Notes: generated by a model from the sequence alone, not told the origin. Shown: positions 22,891 to 35,257, counted from the stretch's first letter. The stretch is DNA of 64,000 nt from Platerodrilus igneus (GCA_036346225.1 JARFIW010001215.1:7888501-7952500); one strand, 5' to 3'. Made by a program: numbers and translations.

Positions 22891-24262
22891 AATCGGAGAG
22901 GGTAGGAGAGGATTGAAAATTTTTGATTTTGACTTGGCATGAGAAACGGGCATGAGCATGATGTAACGAAAACCTGTATTTAAAAAAAAACAAAAAATAA
23001 TAAAAAGCGACAACAAAAGCAAAAATCAATAACCATAATCTATTATGCACGACAAACCCCACACCACTAAAACAATTACTGTCCCACCTTATACGCGCGG
23101 AAAAATTGGAATCGGGAATAAACTAAAACAAATAAATAACAACAAAATAAAGCAGTAAACCCTAATTAACTTAAATCAGCAAATAAATAAAGAAAATAAA
23201 ATAGAGTGAAACCATGCACCCCCCCCCCCTGACTTTAAAGTGATAGTGATTGTGATCCCCCTAGAACGTTTAGTGCATATCCACCAGAACTTTAACAGTG
23301 CATCATCTCCTCTTAGCAGTAAGATACCAATAGACGTAAGAAGACGACCAGATCTTCGGAAGCTTGGGAAATTTATATACGAGGTAGAATTAAAATTGTG
23401 GCGGCTGTACCCGCATAAGCATTGACTTGTATTAATAAGGAGATTTTGAAATAATTTGACGAGAATGTTTTTGTGCGTAATTGCGCTAACAATCTTAATG
23501 CTTATGCGAGTGCAACTGATAATTTGAACGATGTTTTTGCTAATTGATTCACTGCTGCATGCTTTTGCTTATTTAGATATTTATTAATTTATTTATATAT
23601 TTATTTTATGTTTATTTATATACTTACATTATATTTATACTTATTTTATATTTATATTTATATTTTTGCCTGTATTTTTGTTCTGTGGCTTGATTTTATT
23701 TGCTAGACACTTTGCCGCCAATTTTTGGTGGCAGTATATATAGGAAAGAAGATTGTGCTTATAATATGTAAGCTAGGGAATGATAGGAAACGCTAGGTAC
23801 AAATTTAGAAGGAAATTTGAATAAATACTTAGACCAGGGAGAACGAATTTGTAAATATATAGAACAGGCAAAATAGCTGGATTCACTTTTAAACATTTGG
23901 CGAATGCTTAGAAAATTTTAATCCATTTTTAATATTAGCTAGCTAAATTTGAATAGATTTAAGAAGACCCTTCAGGTCGCACCGGTAAGCAGTGCTGACA
24001 GCTGCTATCCGGTATTACGGATCCCCCTTATTTATTTTTGCGTGTGTCTTGTGGATCAGGCTAACTCTAGAATCAACGCTAGGAATACCATTCTTTATAT
24101 CCTATTTTTACTTTCAGTTTGTTAGATTTTTATTTAGTATTGATTAACCTGAAGTTGAATTAAATTTGGAGCACGTTTACTTTTCGAGTTTAAACCCAAT
24201 GTAGTACATTCGGGTGGAGCATTGGAGACGTGACCGCAAGCATAGTGACCCTTAATTACATT
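22891..24262 (+). other. 3' UTR of LINE C copy 2
   Basis: Inverted homologue of 58859-60195 and 6778-8972. It carries the same terminal hairpin at 24196-24225. At the site of the copy 1 satellite it has imperfect TTTATAT-rich sequence (about 23575-23660) and no octamer array. No protein-coding frame is recognised. Confidence 0.75.
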
Positions 24263-24805
24263 ATAATGCCAAGTATCCCCCAACACTTAGACATTTGTCG
24301 AATTAATAGTTTTCCAGTTAATACTTTCGTACAATTAACATTAGTTGAGAATATTGCATGACCAATACCTGTAGTTGTTTATAATAACCAATATGTTTAA
24401 GTACATTTATTTTTGTCGTCATTAGTTTTTCCATCTTGGGACTGGTTGGATGTGTACCTCCATCGATTTCTATTCTGAGCTAGTCTACACATTTCCCTGA
24501 AATTCCCACATCCTACATCTTTCACTATCTGTGTGCAATAGTTTTACCTAGGTCTACATCTACTTTTCTTTTATCGTATTTCTGCTTCTAATATATTCCG
24601 CACTATTCCCTCATGTCTTAGTATGTGACTTATTAATCTATCTCTTCTATTTTTTACTGTTTTCCACATATTTCTTTTTTCCCCTACCATCTCGTACCTC
24701 TTTGTTCTTAACTTTGTCTGTCCATGATATCTTTATCATACATCTGTAGCACCACATTTCAAAGGCTTCTATCCGCGCCTCTCTTTTTTCTTTTCACCAA
24801 GTGGA
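24263..24805 (-). mobile_element. RTE-type LINE, 3' fragment next to LINE C copy 2
   Basis: Collinear with about 26160-26680 of the larger RTE copy: the CCCCAACACTT block of the 3' UTR, then codons matching the C-terminal RHEGIVRNILEAEI region with many changes. Both ends are cut: the left by LINE C copy 2, the right in unrelated sequence at about 24805. No intact frame. Confidence 0.75.
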
Positions 24806-25099
24806 CAATTGGAGGTAATCCTCGGGACCACACGTGATCATGAGTAACATTAAAATTGATTCGTGACTGGACTTTGTACTATCTTCAAAAGTTATGACAG
24901 ATTACCCAATTCCACGAAATTTTAACTTTGTTTACAATAAGCATTAATCACCAAAACATATACATTATTGTATCTTTAGACCCTTATTTGTTACTTACCC
25001 TAAAATTAAGATGTCAAATGTTAAAAACGGATCTATAAATACACTAAACTGACTAATTATAACTTTTACTTTCTAAAATTATTTTTGTAGTATTTGGGA

Positions 25100-25230
25100 T
25101 TAAAACGCGCCCTACTGGCATTTTTTGTGAAATATGCCAGTCCAACATTTTTCAAGCGTGTTGAGAATCTAACCCGGGACCTTGGACTTTGTAGTCACAC
25201 ACGAACTAACTAAACCACGGATCCGCCCGA
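25100..25230 (-). mobile_element. tRNA-derived SINE head, decayed
   Basis: Read on the minus strand: GCGGATCCGTGGTTTAGTTAG resembles an acceptor stem plus A box, and TCCCGGGTTAGATTC a mutated B box. These are followed by CGCTTGAAAAATGTT and a hairpin with GGCATATTTCAC. The same order occurs at 47196-47279, where the B box is intact. It lies directly beyond the 3' end of the RTE copy. Confidence 0.65.
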
Positions 25231-25253
25231 CGAGCGTCTTTAGCACAAAATTA

Positions 25254-26313
25254 CATCATCATCATTAGGTCTTCAGTCCTGCAACTAGTTAGACGCGTAC
25301 CATCATTGTTTCCTATTCTGAACTAACCTGCAGATTTCTCTGAAATTTGCACAGTCTGCATCTATCACTATCTGATCTAGGTCTACATCTACCTCTTTTT
25401 TACTATCTCTGCTTGTAATATATCCCATACTATTCCCCAAAAATACCTTAGAACGTATTCCGCCCTTCTATTTCTCTTTTTCCCCAGATATTCTTGTTCC
25501 CCTACTATTTCTATAACCTATTTGTTATTATCTTTGTTTGTCCATGCTATCGTCCTCATACATCTGAAGCACAACATTCCAAAAGACTGCTACTGTTTTT
25601 CTGTCTGCTTTTTAGACAGCCCGTATTTCATAGACATACTGTGCTGTGCTCCACACATACGCTTTCAACAATTTTCTTCTTGTTTTATGTTTGTTGTCTT
25701 TCCTCATAGGCGCTGTGCTTTCTTGTTAGATGCAGTTCGGTCACCTTTTATTGTTTTACAGTTGTATACCCTATTTCTCCGACCTTTAGTGGTTGTGAAG
25801 GGAGGTAAGCAGTCTGTGGTTGCCAAGTTCCCCCAACACTTAACCATTTACCGATTTAATATATTTTCCAATATATCTTTTCGCACAGTCAACATTAGTT
25901 GCAGATATTTCGCAACCAACAACTAGTTGTTTATACTAATCATCAGATTTATCTGCACTTATTTTTTCGTCATTGGGTTTTCCGTCTTAAAACTGGTTGG
26001 ACACGTACATGCACTTACTTATCTTCTGAGCTAGCCCACATAGTTCCCTGAAATTCTCACACAGCATGTGTATACAGCTAGTTCCCCTTCTATTGTTTTC
26101 TAATTTTATGCCCTATTTCACCGAGATTTAGTGAAGGGGGTTAAGCAACTTGTGGCTACCAAGATTCCCCAACACTTGACATTTGCCGAAATAATGGTTT
26201 TCCAGTAAATCCTTTAACACACTTAACATTATTCGAGAATATTGCCCAACCAATTCTTGTAGTTACTTATAATAATCATCATGTTTAAGTACAGTTATTT
26301 TTTCGTTATTAGT
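25254..26313 (-). repeat. composite RTE 3' region: diverged 3'-end modules in tandem
   Basis: After the ORF end, the 3' UTR block (CCCCAACACTT, then TTAAGCA...TGGCTACC) recurs in diverged form at about 25800-26070. A third module (25265-25790) contains a diverged copy of the C-terminal coding region (compare 25640-25740 with 26700-26810) and its own end with the ATG repeat. The same order is present, inverted, at 55640-56745. Confidence 0.7.
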
Positions 26314-29290
26314 TTATCCATCTTGAGATTGGTTGGATGCGTACCTCCATTGATTTCTATTCTGGGGTAGCCTACACATCTCCCTGAAACCCCTACAGCC
26401 TACATCTTTTACTATCTGTGTGCAGTAGTCTAACCTAAGTCTGCCTCTTCTTCTCTTTTTTCCTATCTCTGCTTCTAATATATTCCGCACTATTCCCTCA
26501 TGCCGTAGTATGTGGCCTATCATCCTATCTCTTCTATTTTTTACCGTTTTCTACATTTTTCTTTCTTCCCCTACTATTTTTAGTACCTCTTCGTTCTTAA
26601 CTTTGTCTGTCCATGATATCTTCATCATACGTCTGTAGCACCACGTTCCAAACGCTTCTACTTTTTTCTTGTCCGCTTCTCCTACTGTCCAGGCTTCACA
26701 GCCGTACAGTGCTGTGCTCCACACATATGTTTTAAGCAATATTTTCCTTGTTTCTATGTTTGTGGTCTTTGAGCACAGTAGTTGCTTTTTCTTGTTAAAT
26801 GTAGCACGACCTTGTGCTAATCTTTGTTTTATATCTTTTGTGCTTTTCCCATCTTGCGTTATTTGGCTTCCTAGGTAGAAGAAATCCTTAACCTCTTGTA
26901 AGTTCGTGTTACATACTTGTATTTTTTTTTTTATTTATTTTCCCCACCTTTACATACTAGAACTTTAGTTTTAGTTTTATTAATTTTCATACCGTATATC
27001 TCTGTTAGAACCGTTTCCATTTCATTAAGAGCAGCTTCTAACTCTTCCTTGCTAGACGCTAATACCGCTATATCGTCTGCAAATTTAAGCATATCAATTT
27101 TTTGTCCCTGCATAGTAATTCCAAATGTCTTCCTGCATTTGACAGTATTCATTGCCTCTTCTATGTACAAGTTAAAAATCAATGGGGATAGGGCACATCC
27201 CTGTCTCACCCCTTTCCTAATGTTTACTTCTCTACGTTCCTGCTTTAATTCTATTACTGCTGTTTGCTCTTTGTATAAGCTATGTACTATTCGTCTATCT
27301 TTATAACTCATTCCAATCTTTTTGAGTATTTCAAACATTTTTTTCCAATTTACATTGTCGAATGCTTTTTCCAAATCTACAAACCCTATATACACGCTTT
27401 CCATTTTTTCTATTGTTTTCTCCATTATCACTCTCAGAGCTAAAATAGCCTCCCGTGATCCCCTGTTGCGCCTAAACCCAAATTGGTCTTCTCCTAGTAT
27501 TTCTTCCGCCCGTTTTTCCATTCGTCTTTGCACAATTCTAGTTAATATTTTTGACACGTGTGCTGTCAAACTTATTGTTCGAAAATTTTCACATCTATCC
27601 GCGACTTTCTTTTTTGGTATAGTTACTATGATGCTACGTTTGAAATCTTTGGGTATCTCGCCTGTCTCATACATATAGCTTACAAGTTGGAAGAGACGTT
27701 CTGTTACTGCTTGTCCAGCGGCTTTTAGAGTTTCTGCTTGCACCTTATCTGTACCCGGCGCCATACCATTTTTCAGAGTTTTTAATGCTAATTTAAATTC
27801 ATCTCTAAGTATAGGATATCCCAAGTCCTCATTTTCAATGTTTGATTCCTGTTCTAATGCAATTAGTTCCTCTCCTGCATATAAATTCCCTATATATTCT
27901 TGCCATCTATCCACTTTCTCTACGTTTTCTATAATGACGTTTCCTTGTGCGTCCCTTATATTTTTGCTATACGTTTTTATATCCCTAAAATTCATTCTAA
28001 TTAATTTGTATGCTTTGTCTGTCTTTCCTATTTCAATCTTCGTTTGTACCTTTTTGCACTTCTCATCAATCCATTGTTCTTTAGCTTTCCTGCATTTTCG
28101 AATAATTTCTCAATTTATGGCTTTGTATCTCTATTTTCCTGTTTCGTCTGATTTATTTTTGTATTTTCGTCTTTCTTCTATTAAATTCAGGGTATTCTTT
28201 TTTATCCATGGTTTCTTATTTTCTTTTTGCGTATACCCCAGAATATCTCTGACCGCCATGTCTAGGCTGGATTTAATGTTATTCCATTCTGTTTCTACTT
28301 CCTTAGTATCAGATATTTTGCCGATATCTTTGAGCAATTCATTTGACTTTTTTTCGAATCCTTCTTGAATATCTTTATCTTTTAGTTTCTGTAGGTCCAA
28401 GTGCCTATTTCCGTTTCTATTTTTTTTAAATTTTCAAATTTAAGTGCGGCCTTCATAATTACGATGTTGTGGTCAGTATCTATATCTGCTTCTGGGTAGC
28501 TTTTACAGTCTTGTACTTGATTTCTAAATCGTTGTCTAACAAGAATGTAATTTGTTTGATATTTCCCAATATCTCCTGGCATCTTCCACGTATATCGTCT
28601 TCTAGCATGATGTTGAAATAATGTGTTTGTGATGATTAAATTGTTCTTGTCGCAAAATTCTACCAGCCTATTTCTCATGTCGTTTCTGGTGCCTAAACCA
28701 AATAAACCTACTACCGCTCCTTCCCTACCCTCACCTACCACGGCATTAAAATCCCCCGTAATTATTAAATTTTCATGTCCTTTTACGTATCTTAATATGT
28801 CTTCGATATCTTTGTAGATGGCTGCTACCTCTTTGTCACTGTAGCTAGAGGTGGGCATGTATACTTGTATTATTACTGTGTTTACCGGTTTAGATTCTAA
28901 TCAAACCATGAGTACTCTTTCGTTCTTTTGTAAGTAATTTTCTACACAGTATCCTATCTTTTTCCGCATAACTATCCCCACACCCAAATTTACTTCCTCT
29001 GCTCCTGTATGAATTACCCTGAAGTCTCCACTTCAAAAATCCCCCGCCTCTGGCCACCGAACTTCGCTGATTCCTACTATGTCTAGTGATAACCTATTCA
29101 TTTCGATTTTTAGGTTCTCTAGCTTACCTACTTGCTTCATACTTCTAACATTCCACGCTCCGACTCGCAGAATGTTCCCGACTCTTATTTTTAACTTTCC
29201 GATTACATCTTCCGAAATAGTCCCCTTCCAGAGATCCGAATGAGGGACTATTTTAACTCCGGAATCTTTTACCCCAGAGAATGCCATCAT
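26314..29290 (-). pseudogene. RTE ORF: AP endonuclease, reverse transcriptase, C-terminal domain
   Basis: Start ATG at 29290 (MMAFSGVKDSGVKIVP). Endonuclease: VGAWNVRSMKQVGKLENL, ISEVRWPEAGDF, GDFNAVVGEG and DTDHNIV (29190-28390). RT is open from 27995 to 26931: LKNGMAPGTDKVQAETLK, DQFGFRRNRGSREAI, VDLEKAFDNVNW, RQGCALSPLIFN and the catalytic FADDIAVLA (about 27070). C-terminal part: YVWSTALYGCEAWTVGE (26739) and GHILRHEGIVRNILEAEIG (about 26510). Breaks: TGG to TGA after PEAGDF (29030), a TGA in VLMV-LES (about 28900), a stop near 28131 and frameshifts after 26931. The RT core is the least damaged enzyme domain in this copy. Confidence 0.9.
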
Positions 29291-29610
29291 GTTTGTTACA
29301 ATTTAAGTACGCTGTGTACTTGGGAGATAATGTGGTGGTTTCCCGTTGCCTTCCACATCGCAGTAGTGTGTCTTAGACTGCCATATCGACCTCTATGGTC
29401 TCTGCCACTCTAAGTACCGAAAGAGCCGCTGCCCTCTTTCGGGGACCTGTCTTAGTCTGGTTCCTCACTAACGACCCTACTACTTTGGTTGGACCTGTAG
29501 TTTGGCTCTTTAGCTCAATAGAAGACGCAAGCCATTTCACCTGTTTTAGTAATTTAGAACTTCGGCAAGGTGCGGGTCCATTCGAAATGGACAAAATTAC
29601 ATAGGTAATA
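29291..29610 (-). other. 5' UTR of RTE copy B1
   Basis: About 320 bp that match 32218-32520 upstream of the second RTE copy. Directly before the start codon is a small hairpin made by AAGTACG and TGTACTT. GTGGTTTCCCGTTGCCTTCC and a CCGAAAGAG...CTCTTTCGG hairpin are also conserved in both copies. LINE promoters are usually internal to such regions. Confidence 0.7.
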
Positions 29611-30544
29611 AATATTACAGAGAACCACATTTACTTTTTAAACTATATTAAACGCCTATTCTAAGGCATGCGTATGTGCATACCTATCATGTCATTTCCT
29701 AGAAGAGGTAGGTTTGTCTTGCGAGACTTTTTTCCTGTTTTCTTATGTAAGATATTAGTTTTAAATTTATTTTTCTTTGTGTAGATTTGAGAACAAAATG
29801 CCATAAATAATTTAGTGCGAATATAGACAGTTTCGAGCACTGCAAGCTCCAAACGCTTTCAAGTAAAAGTTTTACCACTCTTAATACGCAATTTTGTTGT
29901 GTTGAAAATGTGCCTTTGGGTATGCGAGTTCTTGGGGATACATATTTTATTATAGTACAAATAGAGGTAAAGGTTGTAGTTAATGACGTGCTTGCATAGA
30001 GAGCGTAATATATTGCACCAAATTTACTAACGAAATAAATTAAATCACCTTCCAGAATTACAATGTAAATTAATTTATTCACTGCCTACCAACAAGTAGG
30101 TTTTCAAATAAATGTTTTTAATCTTTGGATTGTTCAAAGCATGGATGCTCAACGCCTTTTCTTAACCAAGTTCGTTGGTGGTGTTCGTTGGGCTTTTTCA
30201 ACAAAAACACGAACAGGCTAGGTACGATAACAGAAAAGGTAGAAATTAGCGGGTAAATACTCTACTACATAATTTTATAAAGCAATTATCTTAGCACAGG
30301 CAGCTAACGATCAAGTCATGTCAAGAATGATCACGACGGCTAACTGTTTTTCAACTTGCCCTCCACAATCCCTTTACGTCACGCGTTTTGATTGATCAGC
30401 AAAACAAGGTGTCTGTTTCACGACCCGTGAGAAGCGTCTTTATCGCAAAATTACATGATAATAAAGATTAATTTTCTTGAGCATTACTGGGACATCCCAA
30501 ACCACATTCTAAAAAGGTGTTAAACAATTATGTATAATACGCTT
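29611..30544. other. stretch between two RTE copies without a recognised gene
   Basis: AT-rich. The only match elsewhere is about 30 bp at 30430-30462 (GCGTCTTTATCGCAAAATTACAT), which resembles 25233-25256 beside the SINE. No coding frame stands out. Confidence 0.5.
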
Positions 30545-32520
30545 AAATTAAGTCTACTATTATGTTACGTTTGAAATCTTTGGGTATTTCGCCTGTCTCA
30601 TACATATAGCTTACAAGTTGAAAGAGTCGTTCTCTTACTGCTTGTTCAGAGGCTTTTAGAATTTCTGCTTGCACCTTATCTGTACCCGGTGCCTTACCAT
30701 TTTTCAGACTCTTTCATGTTAATTCAAACTCATCTCGCAGTATAGGATATTCCAGGACATCATTTTCAATGTCTGATTCCTGTTCTAATGCTGTTAGTTC
30801 CTCTCCTGAATATAAATTCCCCATATATTCCTGCCAATTAACCAATTTCTCTACATTTTCTATAATGTTTCTTTCCGCATTCCTTATATTTTTCTATACG
30901 GTTTTATATTCTTAAAATTCATCCCAATTAGTTTGTATGCTTCGTCTGTCTTTTCTATTTCCATCTTAATTTGTATCCCTTTGCACTTTTAATCAATCCA
31001 TTGCTCTTTAGCTTTCTTGCATTTGCGAATAATTTCCCATTTTATGGGTTTGTATCTGTGTTTTCCCGTTTCGTCTGATCTATTTTTGTATTTTCGTCTT
31101 CCTTCTATTAGATTCAGGATATCTTTTGGTATCCATGGTTTCTTTTTTTGTGTATACTCCAGAATATCTCTGGCCGTCATGTCTAGCTGGATTTAATGTT
31201 ATTCCATTCTGTTTCTACTTCCTTAGTATGAGAAATTTTCCCGATATCTTTCAGCAATTCATTTACCTTTTTTTCAGTCTGTCGCGGATATCTTTATTTT
31301 TTAGTTTCTCAAAGTGAAAGTGCCTTTCTCGATTCGTTTTTTCAAATTTTTAAGTTTAAGAGCGGCCTTGATAATTACGATCTTGTGGTCAGTGTCTATA
31401 TTTGCTTCTGATAGCTTCTACAGTCTTTTCCTTGATTCCTAAACCGTTGTCTAATAAGAATCTAATCTATTTGATATCTTCCTATATCCCCTGGCATCTT
31501 CTACGTGTATCGTCTTCTAGCATGATGTTGAAATAATGTGTTTGTGATGGTTAAATTGTTTTTGTCACAAAATTCTACCAACCTACTTCACCTATCGTTT
31601 CTCGTGCCTAAACTAAATAAACCTACTACCGCTCCTTTCTTACCCTCACCTACCACTGCATTAAAATCCTCCGTAATTATTAAATTTTCATGTCTTTTTA
31701 TGTATCTTAGTATGTCTTTGATATCTTTGTAGATCGCTTCTACCTCTTCCTCACTGTGGCGGGAGGTGGGCATGTATACTTGTATTATTACTGTATTTAC
31801 CGGTTTAGATTCTAATCTAATCATGAGTACTCTATCATTATTTTGTAAGTAGTTTTCTACACAGTGCCCTATCTTTTTCCGCATAACTATTCCCACACCA
31901 GAATTTCCTTCCTCTAATCCTGTATGAATTATCCTAAAGTTTCCACTCCAAAAATTCCCCGTTTCTGGCCATCGGACTTCGCTGATTCCGACTATGTCTA
32001 GTGCTAACCTATCCATTTCAAGTCTTAAGTTCTCTAGCTTACCTACTTGCTTCATACCTCTGACATTCCATACTCTGACTCGCAGAATGTTCCCGATTCT
32101 TTTTCTAAATTTTCCGATAACATCCTCTGAAGTAGTCTCCTCCCGGAAATCCGAATGGGAGACTATTTTACCTCCGGAATCTTTTACCTCAGAAAATGCC
32201 AGTATTTTAAATACAATTTAAGTACGTTTTGTACTTGGAAGGTAATGTGGTGCTTTCCCGTTGCCTTCCACATCGCGGTGGTGTGTCTTAGAATGCCATA
32301 CCGACCCCTATGGTTTCTGCCAATCTAAGTACCGAAAGAGCCGCTGCCCTCTTTCGGGGACCTGTTTTAGTCTGGTTCCTCACTAAAGACCCTACTAATT
32401 TGGTTGAACCTGTAATTTGGCTCTATAGATCACTGGAACGCGGAAGCCATTCCACCTGTTCTAGTAATGTAGAACTTGTTCAAGGTGCAGGTTCATTCGC
32501 AATGGACTTAACTATAGTAT
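30545..32520 (-). pseudogene. RTE-type LINE copy B2: endonuclease and linker, 3' part missing
   Basis: Includes the 5' UTR (32520-32218), a damaged start, the endonuclease (MKQVGKLENLRLEMDRLAL, ISEVRWPETGNFWSGNFR, VGIVMRKKIGHCVENYL and EDFNAVVGEGKKGAVVG, 32055-31590), and the linker (DILEYTQKKKPW, about 31170). It stops at about 30545, matching position 27620 at the start of the RT domain. Most of the endonuclease frame (155 codons) is open, better than in B1. In the metal-binding motif GDF of B1 the first residue is E here (EDF). Reverse transcriptase and 3' end are absent. Confidence 0.85.
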
Positions 32521-33048
32521 AAACTAATTAATTTACATAACTACTCTACTAAGAAATTTTGGAACACAAATATAATTAGTAATAAATTGAATACGCCCAA
32601 ATTAAACTAATATAAAATTAATAACATACGAAAATGTCATTTATTCTTTAATCTTTCAACATCGAGCATGATGAAAAGAATATATTAAATTAAAAAATTG
32701 GCAAACTACAGTAAGAGTTTAGCAATCTATTTCACAAGAAAAATTGATTAACATTTGTAAATGGATATCATTGGTAGTTACACCATTTATAGCATTATCT
32801 TTGAGATTTGGAGTACGTTTGCAACATATTGAATTGTAATTTTCATATTTATTCTGAAATCAAACAAAATTATAATTAATATCGGTAGATGAAGCTTTTA
32901 TATATAGAAAGAAAAAAATCGAAACGTCACGTAATCTATATTTTTATATCATATGACAATATTTTTATTTCTTTAAAATAAAATAAATTTTGGCTGCCGA
33001 AATTTTCGATTTTATTATTAAATAGAAACCAGCCGTTAAACATTACGA
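32521..33048. other. AT-rich stretch without a recognised gene
   Basis: No match to other parts of the window and no convincing frame. The right end may contain decayed upstream codons of the transposase that becomes readable at 33049. Confidence 0.45.
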
Positions 33049-33209
33049 TATTGGCGTGAGCACTTTGAGGGCATGGTTATCTCACGCAGAAGTGACGTAA
33101 ATTGGCGATCGAAATTGTGCGATTTGAGCCCGCTAGACTTTTCTTCAAGTCGCAGGTTTATGCCAATAAGTCGCAATCAACCGATGCCCTTAAAGTCAAC
33201 ATTACCCAA
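33049..33209 (+). pseudogene. mariner/IS630-type transposase, catalytic fragment (left half)
   Basis: Codons for REHFEGMVISRRSDVNW and CDLSPLDF match the conserved region before the last catalytic Asp in DDD/DDE transposases of the Tc1-mariner/IS630 group (family pattern: ISR-GDVNWP-RSCDLTPLDF). A frameshift follows, then KSQVYANKSQSTDALKVNI. The frame stops exactly at TTACCCAA. The next codons of the protein are at 40355 on the same strand. Confidence 0.75.
33202..33209. repeat. putative 8-bp target duplication, left (TTACCCAA)
   Basis: Ends the left transposase half. TTACCAA at 40348-40354 starts the right half, so the pair is an 8-bp duplication with one base lost. Confidence 0.55.
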
Positions 33210-33540
33210 TAGTCTAGTAAAATGAGAACATTTGGAGGAAATAATACTGACTGGGCTGAAACTTTGTAAACAGGCTTGTTTTAGGGTACTATTTAACATG
33301 TTAAAAGTCCCCATGCCTAGACGCTACATTGCAGGCAGGAGAGGGTCCAAAAGGTCCAAAAAATCAGTTGTTCGCAAATAACTCGCAAAATATCACCTTT
33401 GCGGAAATTTATGTTCATATCAAAATGGTAGCGAATCGAAAAATCTTTTAAATAAAGGTTGTGGAGAATCTAATTACAAACAATTGCGTTTTTTATTCAT
33501 TTCTGTACGGCCCAAATTCGCCGAGTTATTAATCAAAAGA
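33210..33540 (+). repeat. left inverted arm of the 7.1-kb insertion
   Basis: Collinear with the reverse complement of the arm at 39850-40347, but lacking about 150 bp of its middle. Identity judged by eye is about 75-80 per cent. No coding frame is shared. Confidence 0.8.
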
Positions 33541-35072
33541 CAATCTTTTTATGTTGATAGTGGACGTTTTGCATGTAAAAATCAGTATTAACTCTGAAGG
33601 TATAGGTCGTACACATATAGTATGTATAATGAAAGTAGAAAAGAATAAAATTTTGAATATGTTGATGTATGCATAAATCCATTTTGGTGTAGATAGCTTG
33701 AAGTTAAGAGCAAAAAACATGACAAAATGTCATTTTTGAGTGCATTATGGAAAATAACTTTTTCTGATTGGTTGAAGGCAGTAATGTTATGTATATTTCT
33801 TGAAGATATTTTAATGATCTTTAAAGTGAGACGTGGTAAAGCTTTTTTCATTGAAACGTTGACAAGTTACAGGCGCTTAAATATTTAAGAAAAAAATCAA
33901 TTTTTGTTAAATTAACAGTTTAGTCCAAATATATGTGGATAATAATTTTTCAAAAATTTATTTTAACTTGTTTTTATTACTTCATATATATTGTCGTGGA
34001 AATTATAGGTTAAAAAGGGTATATAGGTCTAGATAATAAATTTTTAACAACTGTGTATATAAGAAATAGGAACAATTTATTTACGCGCCATATTAATCAG
34101 TTTAGATAGTGAAAACGGACGGTTATTAAGATATTTTTGTATTTTTAAATTGGAATGTAAAATTGCATAACGGGTAGAAGCTTTAGGGTACATGAAAACT
34201 CAAGGATACGCATAATTAGTTATAATATTTTAAATCAAGCGCAACGGATAAGAAACGGAGCTTTTGAGTATAGAAAATCAATAATTTAAACGCATATTTC
34301 CATTTAAAAAACGAAACGTTCGTTATACAAATCCTAAGAAGTGCTAATACTCGGAATTATTATTTTAAACGGACAATTTACTTCAAAGAAACACCTGATA
34401 GTTAAATGTCAAGTTCAAAGAACTGAAATATACGCTGAGACAGAATTCTACAGCTAAAATAACAAATGCTTTGAAGACGAAGTGAAATGAAATATCAATA
34501 ATGTAAAATAGACAGAGAACACGTATAATAAAACGTTGGTTAATATACACGTCTAAAATACACGGGATATTTGAAGGCCAACCACAATATCGATTTTCTG
34601 TAGCTTGAGAGGGGTTCTAAAAGAGACAATAAATATGGGTGAAACGAAGAAAAGAATTTTTCAGACGTTGAACTTTGTTACGAACAAAATTTTGAGAATC
34701 GGTATTGAAAACTAAGCTTTTCGCCGAAAAGAGGGTCCGTGAGGAGTATTGAAAAGCATATAAATACTGGAAGAAGTATTATAGCTCTTTTATATCTCTT
34801 AGATCTGATATCGCTTAGATCTCTTACGTATTTGCTATTACGTGCTCTTACGTTGTACTGATTGTCGCTTATTAGTTGAATTAGCATACAACATCCTATT
34901 TAAAAGTGCAAAAGCTGTTAGTAACGTACCAGAAATGTATTAAAAGTGTGCTAGCTTCTGTTAGCTTATGCTAGCTTATCAAAGGTGCTATTATTACACT
35001 CTACAATCTAAGGGTAGGATGGTACATGGGTAAGCGACTCGAGAAGTTTTAATTAGTATGCATGAAGTGTAG

Positions 35073-35257
35073 TGGTTATGGAAGGTTAAGTTTGGTCGAG
35101 ACGATTATCCGGGTAGAAATACTAAAGGTGGTTGCAGAGATTTGAATAGTGAGTGGAGATCAGTTGGAACCAGGCATAATCACAAAGTATATAGACACAA
35201 CGACAAGGGTTTTTGGTACACATCTTCAGAGGTATCGAGGGACGAAGCTTACTCCAG
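35073..35257 (+). other. exon-like open frame ending at a strong splice donor
   Basis: After a stop at 35070-35072 the frame stays open for about 61 codons (WLWKVKFGRDDYPGRN..., later GFWYTSSEVSRDEAYS). It runs into TCCAG/GTAAGGAAAA, a near-consensus donor at 35258. The stretch is less AT-rich than its surroundings. I recognise no protein family and no acceptor or partner exon, so it could be coincidence or a non-coding exon. Confidence 0.25.

Larger units (their letters stand above)
18304..24262 (+). mobile_element. LINE C, copy 2: 5'-truncated
   Basis: Homology to copy 1 starts inside ORF1 at AAGGTGCCGACTACCTCC and runs to the common 3' end (TTATAA at about 24262). The missing 5' end is the usual result of incomplete reverse transcription. 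No clear target duplication is visible. At its 3' side it abuts an RTE fragment. Confidence 0.88.
25254..29610 (-). mobile_element. RTE-type LINE, nearly complete copy (B1)
   Basis: A 4.36-kb minus-strand element: 5' UTR (29610-29291), one large endonuclease-RT ORF (29290-26314), and an unusually long composite 3' region (26313-25254) ending in an ATG-type trinucleotide repeat, the usual RTE tail. Motifs match RTE elements whose endonuclease is often annotated as craniofacial development protein 2-like. A 3'-truncated relative lies at 30545-32520 and an inverted copy of its 3' end at 55033-56745. Confidence 0.88.
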
